From the NCBI RefSeq assembly GCF_003755175.1, contig NZ_RKHX01000005.1:186001-250000 (forward strand): a stretch of DNA of 64,000 bases, given 5' to 3'. Made by a program: the position numbers and the translations under genes. This stretch comes from Cellulomonas sp. PhB150. GTDB taxonomy: Bacteria > Actinomycetota > Actinomycetes > Actinomycetales > Cellulomonadaceae. Of this stretch, positions 8,547 through 20,516 are shown in pieces (the first letter of the stretch is position 1; each line of letters opens with the position of its first letter). The notes beneath the pieces were generated by a model, which saw only the letters and a program-made list of their open reading frames with translations, made no database searches and was not told where the DNA came from.

Positions 8547-9862
8547 GCGAGCAGCCGACGAGCCCGACGACACCCGTCGAGCCCGAGGAATCCCACGCGG
8601 CGGACGCGACGGCCACCGGGACGACACCGGCCGACGACGCGCCCGCGCGCGTCCTGCCCGCCTGGGACCCCCGCGCCTGGCCGTGGTGGGCGCAGGCGCT
8701 CGCGGTCTACGCCGTCGCACGCCTGTTCAGCGCCGTCGTCCTGATCGCGACCGTCCAGCACCAGGAGGCGAACTACTGGAGCGGTGCCCAGCCTTCCTAC
8801 CTGGAGTTCGTCGGGAAGTTCTGGGACGCCGACTGGTACCGCCAGGTCGCCGAGAACGGGTACCCCTCCACGCTGCCGCGCGGCGAGGACGGCCTGGTCC
8901 AGCAGAACGTCTGGGCGTTCTTCCCGCTCTTCCCGATGCTCGTCCGGCTGCTGATGACGTTCACGGGCCAGGAGTTCTTCGTCGTCGCGCCGGTGCTCGC
9001 GCTGCTGCTCGGAGCGGTCGCGATGGTCGTCATCCACCGGCTCGTCGTCGTCGGCGCGCCGCGGGCCGTCGCGGCCCGGCCGGGGCTGCCGCTCGCGACG
9101 GTCGCGCTGGTGAGCGTGTTCCCGACGGCCGTCGTGCTGCAGATCGGCTACACCGAGTCGCTCGCGCTCCTGCTCATCGCGACCGCGTTGCTCCTGCTGG
9201 TGCGCCGGCACTACTTGGAGATGGCCGTCGTGGTCCTCGCGCTCGGCTTCACGCGGGCCGTCGCGCTGCCGATGGCGGTCGTGATCGTGGTGCACGCGCT
9301 GGTGCGCTGGCGCGCGAGCCGGGCCGGTACCGACCGGCTCACCGGGCGGGACGTCGGCGCGCTCGGTGCGCTCGCCGTCGCGGCCGGGGTCTCCGGGGTC
9401 GCGTGGCCCCTGATCTGCGGCTGGGTCACCGGGGAGCCCGACGCCTACCTCCAGACGCAGTCCACCTGGCGTGGCGTGCGCGAGGTCGTGCCGTTCGAGT
9501 CGTGGGGCTACGTCTCGCGGTTCTGGTTCGGCGACCTGGCGCCGTGGGTGCTGCTCGGCTCCTTCGCGCTGATCGCGGCCGTCCTCGTCGTCCCCGCCGC
9601 GTGGCGGCTCGGCAACGAGCTGCACGTGTGGCCGGCCGCGTACCTGCTCTACATCGCCGGCGCCGTCGAGCCGAGCAGCAGCCTGGCGCGCTTCCTGCTC
9701 CTCGCGTTCCCGCTCGCCGCGGTCACCGCCGGCGTCGTCACGCGGCCCGCGCGGGCGCGCCGCGTGTGGTTCGGGCTCGTGGTGGTCGCGATGCTCTACC
9801 TGCAGGTCGTCTGGGTGTGGGACATGTGGCGCCTGGCTGGGCCGACCGGGTGGCCGCCGTGA
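8543..9862 (+). CDS. PIG-V-like integral membrane mannosyltransferase
   Basis: 439 residues, about ten hydrophobic helices after a 45-residue acidic, Thr/Ala/Pro-rich cytoplasmic N-terminus. The first loop has FWDADWYRQVAENGYP, an Asp-x-x-x-Tyr signature of GT-C polyprenol-phosphate-dependent mannosyltransferases of the PIG-V family (GPI mannosyltransferase 2-like), and AFFPLFPMLVR follows. The likely donor is a polyprenol-phosphate sugar used outside the membrane; the acceptor is unknown. It overlaps the folP2-like gene (ATGA), so it belongs to the same transcript. Confidence 0.7.
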   Translation: MSEQPTSPTTPVEPEESHAADATATGTTPADDAPARVLPAWDPRAWPWWAQALAVYAVARLFSAVVLIATVQHQEANYWSGAQPSYLEFVGKFWDADWYRQVAENGYPSTLPRGEDGLVQQNVWAFFPLFPMLVRLLMTFTGQEFFVVAPVLALLLGAVAMVVIHRLVVVGAPRAVAARPGLPLATVALVSVFPTAVVLQIGYTESLALLLIATALLLLVRRHYLEMAVVVLALGFTRAVALPMAVVIVVHALVRWRASRAGTDRLTGRDVGALGALAVAAGVSGVAWPLICGWVTGEPDAYLQTQSTWRGVREVVPFESWGYVSRFWFGDLAPWVLLGSFALIAAVLVVPAAWRLGNELHVWPAAYLLYIAGAVEPSSSLARFLLLAFPLAAVTAGVVTRPARARRVWFGLVVVAMLYLQVVWVWDMWRLAGPTGWPP

Positions 9863-9902
9863 TCGTGCGCGGGACGCGAAGTGTCGTGTCCGTCCTGTGA
9901 AC

Positions 9903-9908
9903 TAGGAT
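9903..9908 (+). promoter_or_regulatory. -10 box TAGGAT, promoter of the DUF3117 gene
   Basis: TAGGAT about 100 bp before the small DUF3117 ORF, in a short non-coding gap; the -35 region is not convincing. Confidence 0.3.
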
Positions 9909-10006
9909 GGTCGACGGACAACCGGCAGCAGGGCCGCAGGTGGTGCGCGTGAGAACGCGCTCCAGACGGCCCGCTCTGGACGCACGAGGCGAAGGAGATG
10001 CCCCGC

Positions 10007-10174
10007 ATGGCCGCGATGAAGCCGAGGACCGGTGACGGACCGCTCGAGGTGACCAAGGAGGGGCGTGGGATCGTGATGCGCGTCCCGCTCGAGGGCGGTG
10101 GACGGCTGGTGGTCGAGCTCAACGCGACCGAGGCCGCCGAGCTGGGCGAGGCACTCACCTCCGTCGTCTCCTGA
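10007..10174 (+). CDS. DUF3117 small conserved protein
   Basis: A 55-residue protein starting MAAMKPRTGDGPLEVTKEGR and continuing with GIVMRVPLEGGGRLVVELN and a short helix ending in VVS. Sequence and length match the DUF3117 family, nearly invariant across actinobacteria and of unknown function. GAAGGAG at 9991-9997 has ideal spacing to ATG 10007, better than the in-frame ATG at 9998. Its own promoter-like TAGGAT lies upstream, and pepA begins 8 nt downstream. Confidence 0.9.
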   Translation: MAAMKPRTGDGPLEVTKEGRGIVMRVPLEGGGRLVVELNATEAAELGEALTSVVS

Positions 10175-10182
10175 CGAGTCGG

Positions 10183-11796
10183 ATGGCACGCGCGGACGGC
10201 GGGGCACGTCCGGGGAGAGCTCCCCGGACGCCCATCGGCCGGACCCCGCCGGACGTGACGCTCTCGGGCGGCACGCTCGACGACAGCACGGAGCTGACCG
10301 ACGGCACGCTCGACGCCGTCGCCATCCCACTGCTGCCCGGGGTCGAGGGCGACCACGGGGCGCAGCCCGGCGAGGGCGCCGCGCAGGCTGCCGTCCGCTA
10401 CGGGATCGACCTGGCCGAGATCGCCGACCGGATCGGCCTGACGGGTGCTGCGGGGGAGTCCTACGTCCTGCAGCTGCCGCGCGCCGTCGGCTCGGCGGTC
10501 TCGCTGCCGTGGGCGGCGCTGCCGGCGCGCATCGTGCTGCTGGGAGTCGGGCAGCACACCCCCACCGACCTGCGCCGCGCGGGCGCCGCACTGGCGCGCG
10601 CGACCCGTGGCCTCACGCGCGTCCTGACGACGGCTGGCGTGCAGCCCCGTCAGTCCGCCTCGCAGTCGGCCGAGGCCGCCCGCGCGTTCGTCGAGGGCTA
10701 CCTGCTGGCGGCGTACGCACCGCCGACCGCGGCGAGCACCAAGCCCAAGGACGCCGCCGAGCTGGTCCTGCTGGGCCGCGACGGCACGCGTGCGAGCGCC
10801 GCGGTCGCCGCTGCCCGCACGTCGGCGCACGCCACCTGGCTCGTGCGCGACCTGGCGACGACGCCGTCGAGCACCAAGACGCCGGCGTGGTTCACGGAGC
10901 AGGCCAAGCGCCTCGCCGGACGCGCAGACCTCGCCGTCCAGGTCCGCGGCCCGCGTGAGCTGACGGCTCAGGGCTTCGGCGGCATCCTGGCCGTGGGCGC
11001 CGGCTCCGCCTCGACGCCTCGGCTCGTCACGGTGACGTACGCACCCGTCGGCGCGAGCCCGGGCAAGCACGTCGTGCTCGTCGGCAAGGGCATCACCTTC
11101 GACACGGGCGGCCTGAGCATCAAGCCGCGCGAGGCGATGGTGCCGATGAAGACCGACATGACCGGCGCGGCGGTCGCTCTCGCCGCTGTGCTCGGCGCCG
11201 CCGAGGCTGGTGTCCCGCACAGGGTCACGGCCGTGATGCCGCTGGCGGAGAACCACTTCGGGGCCGCGTCCTACCGGCCGGGTGACGTCCTGCGGCTGTT
11301 CGGTGGCGCGACCGTCGAGATCGCGAACACCGACGCCGAGGGACGCATCGTGCTCGCCGACGCGCTCGCGTGGGCGGACGCCGAGCTCGCCCCGGACGTG
11401 CTGATCGACGTCGCCACCCTCACGGGGGCCGCGAGCGTCGGCCTCGGCAAGAAGCACGCCGCGCTCTACGGCACGGACGAGCGGCTCGTCGGCGCGCTCG
11501 CGGCGGCCGGCGAGGCCTCCGGCGAGCTCGCCTGGCGGATGCCGCTGGTCGACGAGTACGAGGAGGCCGTCCGCTCCGACGTCGCGGACCTGCGGCACGT
11601 GCCGCGCGACAAGCACATCGGGGGCGGCTCGATCACGGCGGCGCTGTTCCTGCGGCACTTCGTCGGGCAGCGCGCGTGGGCACACCTCGACATCGCCGGC
11701 CCGGCGCGCTCCACCTCCGACAAGCACGAGGTCACCGAGGGTGCCACCGGCTTCGGTGCGCGGTTGCTCCTGCGCTACCTGGCCGACCTGCGCTGA
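10183..11796 (+). CDS. pepA: leucyl aminopeptidase (M17)
   Basis: Cytosolic two-metal aminopeptidase, 537 residues. The C-terminal catalytic domain has VGKGITFDTGGLSIKP near residue 300, which carries the first metal ligands, MKTDMTGAA near 322 and NTDAEGRIVLADALAWAD near 380, the family signature. The N-terminal domain (to about 190) is the usual poorly conserved macro-like domain. The chosen ATG 10183 lacks a clear ribosome site; GTG 10255 (VTLSGGTLDD) is an alternative that would remove 24 low-complexity residues. Lies just after the DUF3117 gene. Confidence 0.92.
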   Translation: MARADGGARPGRAPRTPIGRTPPDVTLSGGTLDDSTELTDGTLDAVAIPLLPGVEGDHGAQPGEGAAQAAVRYGIDLAEIADRIGLTGAAGESYVLQLPRAVGSAVSLPWAALPARIVLLGVGQHTPTDLRRAGAALARATRGLTRVLTTAGVQPRQSASQSAEAARAFVEGYLLAAYAPPTAASTKPKDAAELVLLGRDGTRASAAVAAARTSAHATWLVRDLATTPSSTKTPAWFTEQAKRLAGRADLAVQVRGPRELTAQGFGGILAVGAGSASTPRLVTVTYAPVGASPGKHVVLVGKGITFDTGGLSIKPREAMVPMKTDMTGAAVALAAVLGAAEAGVPHRVTAVMPLAENHFGAASYRPGDVLRLFGGATVEIANTDAEGRIVLADALAWADAELAPDVLIDVATLTGAASVGLGKKHAALYGTDERLVGALAAAGEASGELAWRMPLVDEYEEAVRSDVADLRHVPRDKHIGGGSITAALFLRHFVGQRAWAHLDIAGPARSTSDKHEVTEGATGFGARLLLRYLADLR

Positions 11797-11874
11797 GGCG
11801 CGGCTCCTGCCCCGCGCGTGGAGGGCGGCGCTCGGTCACCGCGTGCGTGGTGGGCGCTCGCGCCCCGCGTGCGT

Positions 11875-11941
11875 GGTTGCAGAGTTCGTCGCAGCACTCG
11901 TGCACGCCAGCGACGCGTTCGCTGCGACGAACCCTTCAACC
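11875..11941. repeat. 67-bp inverted repeat between pepA and the HEAT-repeat gene
   Basis: GGTTG, 4 nt, GTTCGTCGCAGC (11884-11895), a 25-base centre, GCTGCGACGAAC (11921-11932), 4 nt, CAACC. All arm positions are perfectly complementary and the unpaired 4-nt bulges are symmetrical. There is no T-run, so it is not a standard terminator of pepA. Confidence 0.75.
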
Positions 11942-11980
11942 ACGGGGTGGGGGTCCGGACAAAAAAGCTGCGGTGTCCCG

Positions 11981-11986
11981 GATACT
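11981..11986 (+). promoter_or_regulatory. -10 box GATACT, leaderless promoter of the HEAT-repeat gene
   Basis: GATACT 6 nt before GTG 11993. An AAAAAA run just upstream (11961-11966) is rare in this GC-rich DNA and may be an UP-like or flexible element. Confidence 0.4.
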
Positions 11987-11992
11987 GGCGGG

Positions 11993-12805
11993 GTGGACCT
12001 CGTCAGCCTGTTCCTCGCTCCCGACTGGGACAACCTCGCGTTCGAGGACGCGCTCGACCATGCCGCGCCGGGCGACGTCGACGCGATCCTCGACCTGGTG
12101 ACGAGCGACGACGCGGAGGTGCGGCTGCACCTCGCCCAGAACCTGCCCCGCCTCTCGCGTGGCGAGCCACCCACACCGAGGATGCTCAGGACCGCGATCG
12201 CGCTCACGGAGGACCCGGACATCGCCGTCCGCGACTGGGCCTGCTTCGCGCTCGGGACGCAGTGGGCGGAGGTCGACACGCCTGAGTTGCGCGACGCCCT
12301 TGCGGAACGACTGGACGACGCCAGCCGCGAGGCGCGCTCGGAGGCGCTCCTGGGCCTGGCGCTGCGGCGAGACCCCCGCGCTGTCGGCCGGGTGCGTGAC
12401 GCGCTCAGCAGGGCCAGTGGCGTGGTCTACGCGAGCGAGATGCGCGCCGCCGCCGCGCTCGGCGACCCGGGGCTGCATGCGTTGGTGCTCGCGCACCAGG
12501 CCGGCTGGGACGACGAGGAGGCGGCGCTGGACGCGATGGCGGCCAGCCGCCTGACCGACCCGCAGGGTCCGGGTGACGACCTGCTCGACGGGGTCGCCGA
12601 GCTGTCCCGGCGGCGTGCGCGGGGCAAGCCCGACGGGGACGCACTGGCGTCGTGGCAGGTGATGTCGACGGTGCTCGACCGGGCGCCCCATCGTGCCGGC
12701 GAGTTCCTCGACGAGGTCGTCGCGCGGCTCGGGGACGACGAGGCCGCCGTGCGCGAGATCCGGGAACGGTCCGCGCTGGCGACGATGGCCACCGAGCCGG
12801 ACTGA
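11993..12805 (+). CDS. HEAT-repeat protein of unknown function
   Basis: 270 residues, predicted all-helical and acidic, without signal peptide or membrane segments. Repeated helix pairs such as [39 protein letters not shown] and [21 protein letters not shown] have the HEAT (PBS-lyase-like) spacing with a conserved D-x-x-V/A-R. Such proteins are scaffolds; no enzymatic residue is visible. The frame is open far upstream, but GTG 11993 is chosen because it follows a -10-like box at leaderless spacing and begins the conserved acidic-helical part. Confidence 0.65.
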   Translation: MDLVSLFLAPDWDNLAFEDALDHAAPGDVDAILDLVTSDDAEVRLHLAQNLPRLSRGEPPTPRMLRTAIALTEDPDIAVRDWACFALGTQWAEVDTPELRDALAERLDDASREARSEALLGLALRRDPRAVGRVRDALSRASGVVYASEMRAAAALGDPGLHALVLAHQAGWDDEEAALDAMAASRLTDPQGPGDDLLDGVAELSRRRARGKPDGDALASWQVMSTVLDRAPHRAGEFLDEVVARLGDDEAAVREIRERSALATMATEPD

Positions 12806-12807
12806 CC

Positions 12808-13473
12808 TCAGCGCTTGACGGCGACCAGCAGCCCGTCGCCCGTGGGCAGCAGGGCGGGCAGGAGGCGCTCGTCGGCCCGGACCGTGCGGCCGAGCTCGCG
12901 GACGGCGGTCGTCGTCTCGTCGCGCCGGGCGGGGTCGGCGACCCGGTCGTGCCACAGGGCGCCGGACACGGCCAGCACGCCGCCGGGGCGGAGCAGGCGC
13001 ACGGCCTGCTCGACGTAGGCGGCCGCGCTCTCCTTGTCGGCGTCGACGAAGACGAGGTCGTACACGCCGTCGGTCAGGCGGGGCAGGACGTCGAGCGCGC
13101 GGCCGGAGATGGTCCGGGTGCGCGCGGGGCGCAGGCCGGCCTCCGTGAAGGCGTCCTTGGCGGCGCGCTGGTGCTCGACCTCGAGGTCGATCGTCGTCAG
13201 GACGCCGTCCTCGGGCATGCCGCGCAGGAGGTAGAGCGACGAGACGCCGGCGCCCGTGCCGACCTCGACCACCGCGCGTGCACCGGCGGTCGCGGCGAGC
13301 ACCGACAGCGCGGCGCCCGTCCCGGCGGTGACGGGGGTGCAGCCCAGCTGGCCGGCGCGCTCGCGGGCGCGCAGCAGGACGTCGTCCTCGGGGACGAACT
13401 CCTCGCAGTAGACCCAGCTGCTGGCCTTGTCGCTCGAGATGGCGACCTCCCGTGCTCGTGTCGATCTGCCCAC
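12808..13473 (-). CDS. SAM-dependent O-methyltransferase (class I, catechol OMT-like)
   Basis: 221 residues. Motif [17 protein letters not shown] near residue 70, the acidic [18 protein letters not shown] near 92 and [19 protein letters not shown] near 142 define the cation-dependent O-methyltransferase family; the VDADK Asp normally binds the divalent metal. Start is GTG 13473, after a TACGCT box on the minus strand (13486-13491). It is convergent with the HEAT gene and divergent from sigE, exactly the place of the OMT gene Rv1220c next to sigE in mycobacteria. Substrate unknown. Confidence 0.85.
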   Translation of the reverse strand: MGRSTRAREVAISSDKASSWVYCEEFVPEDDVLLRARERAGQLGCTPVTAGTGAALSVLAATAGARAVVEVGTGAGVSSLYLLRGMPEDGVLTTIDLEVEHQRAAKDAFTEAGLRPARTRTISGRALDVLPRLTDGVYDLVFVDADKESAAAYVEQAVRLLRPGGVLAVSGALWHDRVADPARRDETTTAVRELGRTVRADERLLPALLPTGDGLLVAVKR

Positions 13474-13520
13474 CTGGGCGCGCCAAGCGTAGTCCCGGCG
13501 GGTGCCCGTCCGACGGACGC

Positions 13521-13546
13521 GGAACTTCTCGCGCGTGCGCGGCGTT
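13521..13546 (+). promoter_or_regulatory. ECF (SigE-type) promoter, probable autoregulation of sigE
   Basis: CGGAAC at -35 (GGAAC 13521-13525), exactly 18 nt, then GTTG (GTT 13544-13546). This fits the published SigE-class consensus GGAAC-N(17-19)-GTT without mismatch and lies about 70 bp before the sigE start codon. Confidence 0.7.
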
Positions 13547-13617
13547 GCACCGGATGCGACGCATCAGGTCAGCACCTGGGACACTGGTGGTCGGTCCCGT
13601 ACCACCCGAGGAGTTCC

Positions 13618-14226
13618 GTGCCGTCCACCGCGCAGCCCGCCTGGCAGCCGCCGTCGTGGGAGCAGATCGTGCGAGAGCACTCTGCCCGCGTCTACCGGCT
13701 CGCCTACCGGCTCACCGGCAACCGCCACGACGCCGAGGACCTGACGCAGGAGACCTTCGTCCGCGTCTTCCGCTCGCTGCACACGTTCCAGCCCGGCACG
13801 TTCGAGGGCTGGATGCACCGCATCACCACCAACCTGTTCCTGGACCAGGCACGCCGCCGCCAGCGCATCCGGATGGACGCGATGGGCGAGGAGGCGGACC
13901 GCTACCCGTCCGTGGACCAGCTCGCCGCCCCCGAGCGCGCGTTCGAGCACGGCAACCTGGACCACGACATCCAGCACGCGCTCGACGAGCTCCCGCCGGA
14001 GTACCGCGCGGCCGTCGTGCTGTGCGACATCGAGGGCCTGTCCTACGAGGAGATCGCGGTGACGCTCGGCATCAAGCTGGGCACGGTCCGATCGCGCATC
14101 CACCGCGCACGCGCGCGGCTGCGCGTGTCGCTCGAGCACCGTGCTCCAGCGGCCCCAGCAGCGCCCGCTTCCAAGGCGGCCACGGCCGCCACCTCCGAGC
14201 AGGCCGCCGACGAGGTCTGGGCGTGA
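13618..14226 (+). CDS. sigE: extracytoplasmic-function RNA polymerase sigma factor SigE
   Basis: 202 residues. Region 2 runs over [31 protein letters not shown] (about residues 21-52) and region 4 over [22 protein letters not shown] and [17 protein letters not shown] (about 125-170), a typical ECF sigma, followed by an Ala-rich tail. GTG 13618 has a CGAGGAG ribosome site. Its stop overlaps the GTG of the anti-sigma gene and htrA and tatB follow, the SigE envelope-stress arrangement known from mycobacteria. A consensus ECF promoter upstream suggests positive autoregulation. Confidence 0.93.
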   Translation: MPSTAQPAWQPPSWEQIVREHSARVYRLAYRLTGNRHDAEDLTQETFVRVFRSLHTFQPGTFEGWMHRITTNLFLDQARRRQRIRMDAMGEEADRYPSVDQLAAPERAFEHGNLDHDIQHALDELPPEYRAAVVLCDIEGLSYEEIAVTLGIKLGTVRSRIHRARARLRVSLEHRAPAAPAAPASKAATAATSEQAADEVWA

Positions 14227-15199
14227 GCCACCTCGGGTCGCGCATCAGCGCCCTGGTCGACGGGCAGCTCGCGCCCGCGGCGACCGAGCGTGCGCTCGCC
14301 CACGTAGCCACCTGCCCGGAGTGCGCGGCGGAGCTCTCCGCCGCGCGCGCCGCACGCACCGCGCTCGCCTCGGCGTGCGGCGACGTCTCGCCCGACGCCG
14401 ACTTCGCGGCGCGCCTGCTCTCGCTCGGGCCCATGCAGCCCCCGCCCGTCGCGCCGCGGTCGGCCGACCCGTTCGCGCCCCCGCCGCGCCGCACGAGCCA
14501 CGACGTCGCGTCGTACGGCCTGCACCGAGGGCGCGCGCGGCGCGCCTGGGACTCCCGGACGGGGGCGGCGCTGTGCGGCGAGGTGCCCATGCGGCGCGTG
14601 ACCTCCCGCCTGGTCGTCGGCTCGGTCGCCGGAATGGGTGCCGTCGCGGTGATGCTCTTCGTCCTCGGCGAGCGGCCCGCGATGGCCCCCGAGGGACAGC
14701 TGAGCGCCGACCTGGAGCTCCTCGGGCACGCCACGGCTCAGCCGGTTTCCGACGGCGCCCGTGACGCGGCGAGCGAGGCGGACGCGGCCGACGAGCCCGA
14801 GAGCTGGCTCGCGCGCAACGGGTGGCCGTTCCCCGCCGAGCTGCCCGCGGGCTGGGACGTCACCGACGTGCGGTACACGGACGGCGGCGCGCTCGAGGTC
14901 GACGTCGCGAGCCCGAACGGGCCGGTCGTCGTGACCGAGCAGCCGGGCCGGCTCGACTCCGAGCGCCTCGTGGGTGCCGAGCAGGTCACCCTCGAGGGGC
15001 GTGCGGTCGCCGTGCTCTCACGCGAGCCGTGGCACGTGGTGTGGCAGTCGGGCGGCACCGTCGTGCAGGTCGTCGCGGCGCAGCAGTCCGACGGCGCGAC
15101 CGAACTCGTGGCAGGCTTCCCGGGCGGGGCGTTCGACGACGGCGTGCCGGCGCGCATCTCGCGCGGATGGTCCACCGTGACAGGAGTGTTCGACCAGCC

Positions 15200-15203
<4 letters not shown>
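14223..15203 (+). CDS. rseA: anti-sigma factor RseA-like, zinc-finger type, membrane-anchored
   Basis: 326 residues. The N-terminal 60 residues contain [12 protein letters not shown] (about 27-38), the HxxxCxxC zinc anti-sigma (ZAS) core that captures region-2 of its sigma. A Pro/Arg linker follows, then one membrane helix ([20 protein letters not shown], about 132-151), and a roughly 175-residue C-terminal part predicted outside the membrane with a beta-rich sigma-regulator domain. GTG overlaps the sigE stop. An external domain with a following HtrA protease gene suggests envelope-signal release by proteolysis (inference). Confidence 0.85.
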
Positions 15204-16756
<1,553 letters not shown>

Positions 16757-16768
16757 CCCTGCGAGGGG

Positions 16769-16774
16769 TAGCCT
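16769..16774 (+). promoter_or_regulatory. -10 box TAGCCT, leaderless tatB promoter
   Basis: TAGCCT 6 nt before GTG 16781; gives tatB a promoter of its own in addition to read-through from htrA. Confidence 0.5.
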
Positions 16775-16780
16775 GAGCCG

Positions 16781-17125
16781 GTGTTGTTCGACATCAACGG
16801 CGGGGAGTTCCTCGTACTCCTGCTCGTCGCGGCCATCGTCATCGGCCCCCAGCGACTGCCCGGCTACGCCGAGCAGCTGGGTGCGCTGGTGCGCAAGGCA
16901 CGCATCTGGATGAAGGACGCCAAGGGCCGGATCGACACCGAGATGGGCGACGACGCCATCGACCTCGACTGGACCACGCTGGACCCGCGTCGCTACGACC
17001 CACGGCGGATCGTGCGCGACGCGCTGCTCGAGCCGGACGCGCGCCAGGTCCCGGCCGCCGGGCGGGTCGCCGCGGTCGCCGCTCCCGTCAGCGGTGCGGC
17101 GCCGTTCGACGACGAGGCCACCTGA
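16781..17125 (+). CDS. tatB: Sec-independent (twin-arginine) translocase subunit TatB
   Basis: 114 residues. An N-terminal membrane helix (GGEFLVLLLVAAIVIGPQRLPGYAEQLGALV) contains the E-x-L-V and G-P-x-R/K-L-P pattern of TatA/B; an amphipathic helix then a long charged region (KDAKGRIDTEMGDDAIDLDW) favours TatB over TatA, as does its place after htrA, as in mycobacteria. TatA and TatC are not in the window. A visible Tat substrate candidate is EfeB at 45.3-46.7 kb. Confidence 0.85.
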   Translation: MLFDINGGEFLVLLLVAAIVIGPQRLPGYAEQLGALVRKARIWMKDAKGRIDTEMGDDAIDLDWTTLDPRRYDPRRIVRDALLEPDARQVPAAGRVAAVAAPVSGAAPFDDEAT

Positions 17126-17168
17126 GGCTCGTCGGGCACCTGAATCGTTCCGTACCTCTCCTCCCTGA

Positions 17169-18790
<1,622 letters not shown>

Positions 18791-18799
18791 GGTCGGCTC

Positions 18800-19753
18800 A
18801 TGAGCGAACCCGTCGGCGCCGGCCGGGCGCACCAGCAGGCGCCCGTGGACGACTCGTCCGGCCCGCCGGCGACATCGTTCATGGGGCGCGTCAAGGCGCT
18901 GCTCGCGTGGTGGCAGGCGACGAGGCCCGCGCGCGCCAACGCACGCTTCGGTGCGCGTGGTGGCGGGGTGCTGACCGGAGGGATCGCCTACGCGGCGCTG
19001 TTCGCCGTGTTCGCCGGGCTGACCATCGGGTACACGATCTTCATGGCCGTGCTCGGCAACAACGAGGAGCTGCGGGACAAGGTTCTCGACGCGGTGAACG
19101 ACTCGCTGCCGGGCCTGATCAACACGTCCGGGGACCCGGACGCCGGTGGCATCGACCCGGACACCCTGCAGCTGTCCGGCAGCCTGACGTTCGCGGGCGT
19201 CATCGCCGTCGTCGTCCTGCTGCTGTCCGCGCTGTCGGCGACGGCCGCGCTCCGCACGGGCGTGCGGGCCATGTTCGCGGAGGAGGGCGGCGGCAGCGCG
19301 GTCGGCCAGAAGCTCGCGCAGCTCGGCGGGCTGGCCGGGCTCGCGTTCGCGGTCCTGCTGTCGGCGCTGATCACGACCGGCGTCGGATCGGTCACGAAGT
19401 GGGTGCTGGAGGCGGTGGGGTGGACGGACGGCACCGGCGTCATCCTGCAGGTGGCGGGCATGCTCGTGGCGCTGGTCATCGACGCGGGGACGTTCGTGCT
19501 CATCGTCCGCGTGCTGGCCGGTGAGCACCCGCCGAGGCGAGACCTGCTGTGGGGCGCCCTCATCGCGGGCGTCGGCATCGGCATCGTGCGGTTCCTGGGG
19601 ACGTCCGTGGTCGCGGGCAGCGTGGGCAAGAACCCGCTGTTCACGAGTGCCGCCGTGATCGTCACCCTGCTCATCTGGGTCAACCTCATCTCGCGCATCG
19701 TGCTGCTCGCGGCCGCGTGGGTCGCCGACCCGCCCGCGCCGCCGAAGGACTGA
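18800..19753 (+). CDS. YihY/BrkB-family inner membrane protein
   Basis: 317 residues, six predicted membrane helices. Features of the family: GGGVLTGGIAYAALFAVFAGL (helix 1, with a G-x-x-A-Y-x-x-L/F motif), a long extracellular loop (LPGLINTSGDPDAG), FAGVIAVVVLLLSALSATAALRTGVRAMF and LLWGALIAGVGIGIVRFLG. The family was once called ribonuclease BN in error; its function remains unclear. A 45-residue cytoplasmic N-terminus precedes helix 1. Monocistronic with its own -10 box; the next gene is convergent, 4 bp away. Confidence 0.85.
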   Translation: MSEPVGAGRAHQQAPVDDSSGPPATSFMGRVKALLAWWQATRPARANARFGARGGGVLTGGIAYAALFAVFAGLTIGYTIFMAVLGNNEELRDKVLDAVNDSLPGLINTSGDPDAGGIDPDTLQLSGSLTFAGVIAVVVLLLSALSATAALRTGVRAMFAEEGGGSAVGQKLAQLGGLAGLAFAVLLSALITTGVGSVTKWVLEAVGWTDGTGVILQVAGMLVALVIDAGTFVLIVRVLAGEHPPRRDLLWGALIAGVGIGIVRFLGTSVVAGSVGKNPLFTSAAVIVTLLIWVNLISRIVLLAAAWVADPPAPPKD

Positions 19754-19757
19754 TCGG

Positions 19758-20516
19758 TCAGGTCAGCGCGGCGGCGATCGCGTCGCGGCGGGTGGCGAGG
19801 ACCGCCAACCGGGCACGCGTGTTCGCCGGCTCGCCGATCTCGCCCAGCCGCAGCATCCCCGCGTCGCCCGCGCGCTGGCCGGCTTCGATGCGATCGGAGG
19901 CGGCAGTCATGCGCGCGGACACGTGGTCGAGGATCGCGACCGGGTCGAGCCCGCCGTAGCCGTCGGCGATGACGCGCAGCCCGCGGCCCGCCTCCGCCGG
20001 ATCCCCGTCGGGGAACAGCAGCGGGGAGTTCCACGCCAGGATCGCGACGTCGTCGAGCGGGATGCCCGGGCCCGCGACGTCCCAGTCGAAGACGCCCGCC
20101 AGCTCGTCGCCGTCGAACGCCATGTTGTACATCGCGGTGTCGTGGTGGCAGACGATCTCGCCGGGAGCGAGTGCGCGCTCGACGAACCGCCAGCGGCGGC
20201 TGCTGCGCGGGAAGCCGGCGACGGCACGGTGGTACTCGCGCAGCCATGCCGCGGCCGAGGCGAGCTGGGCGTCGGTCAGGGCTCGCTCACCGATCGGCAC
20301 GACCTCGCCGGGGAGGTACGTGAGGATCTCCCGTCCCCGCTCGTCGATGCCGAGCGCGCGGGGGATCTTCGCCAGCTCCGCGGCCGCGAGGAAGTCGAGC
20401 AGCTCGTGCACCGCCGGTGTCCATGGCCCGGTGGGCCGGCGCACGGTGTCGCCGACGAGCACGGCGCCCCCGACGTTCCCGCCGGGCAGCGCCACCTCGT
20501 CGGGCGCGTCGTTCAC
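19758..20516 (-). CDS. APH-family phosphotransferase (aminoglycoside phosphotransferase-like kinase)
   Basis: 252 residues with kinase fold. ICHHDTAMYNMAF-like motif (VCHHDTAMYN, near residue 138) is the Brenner HxDxxxxN catalytic loop and GVFDWDVAGPGIPLDDVA near 157 is the metal-binding D-x-D. The N-lobe is short (ALPGGNVGGAVLVGDTVRRP), usual for this group. Substrate unknown; aminoglycoside resistance should not be assumed. GTG 20516 overlaps the stop of the upstream DinB gene, so the two are one operon. Confidence 0.75.
   Translation of the reverse strand: MNDAPDEVALPGGNVGGAVLVGDTVRRPTGPWTPAVHELLDFLAAAELAKIPRALGIDERGREILTYLPGEVVPIGERALTDAQLASAAAWLREYHRAVAGFPRSSRRWRFVERALAPGEIVCHHDTAMYNMAFDGDELAGVFDWDVAGPGIPLDDVAILAWNSPLLFPDGDPAEAGRGLRVIADGYGGLDPVAILDHVSARMTAASDRIEAGQRAGDAGMLRLGEIGEPANTRARLAVLATRRDAIAAALT

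Noticed and set aside
19758..20516. Aminoglycoside resistance gene
   Set aside because: The fold family is broad; no resistance-specific motif or mobile context is seen.
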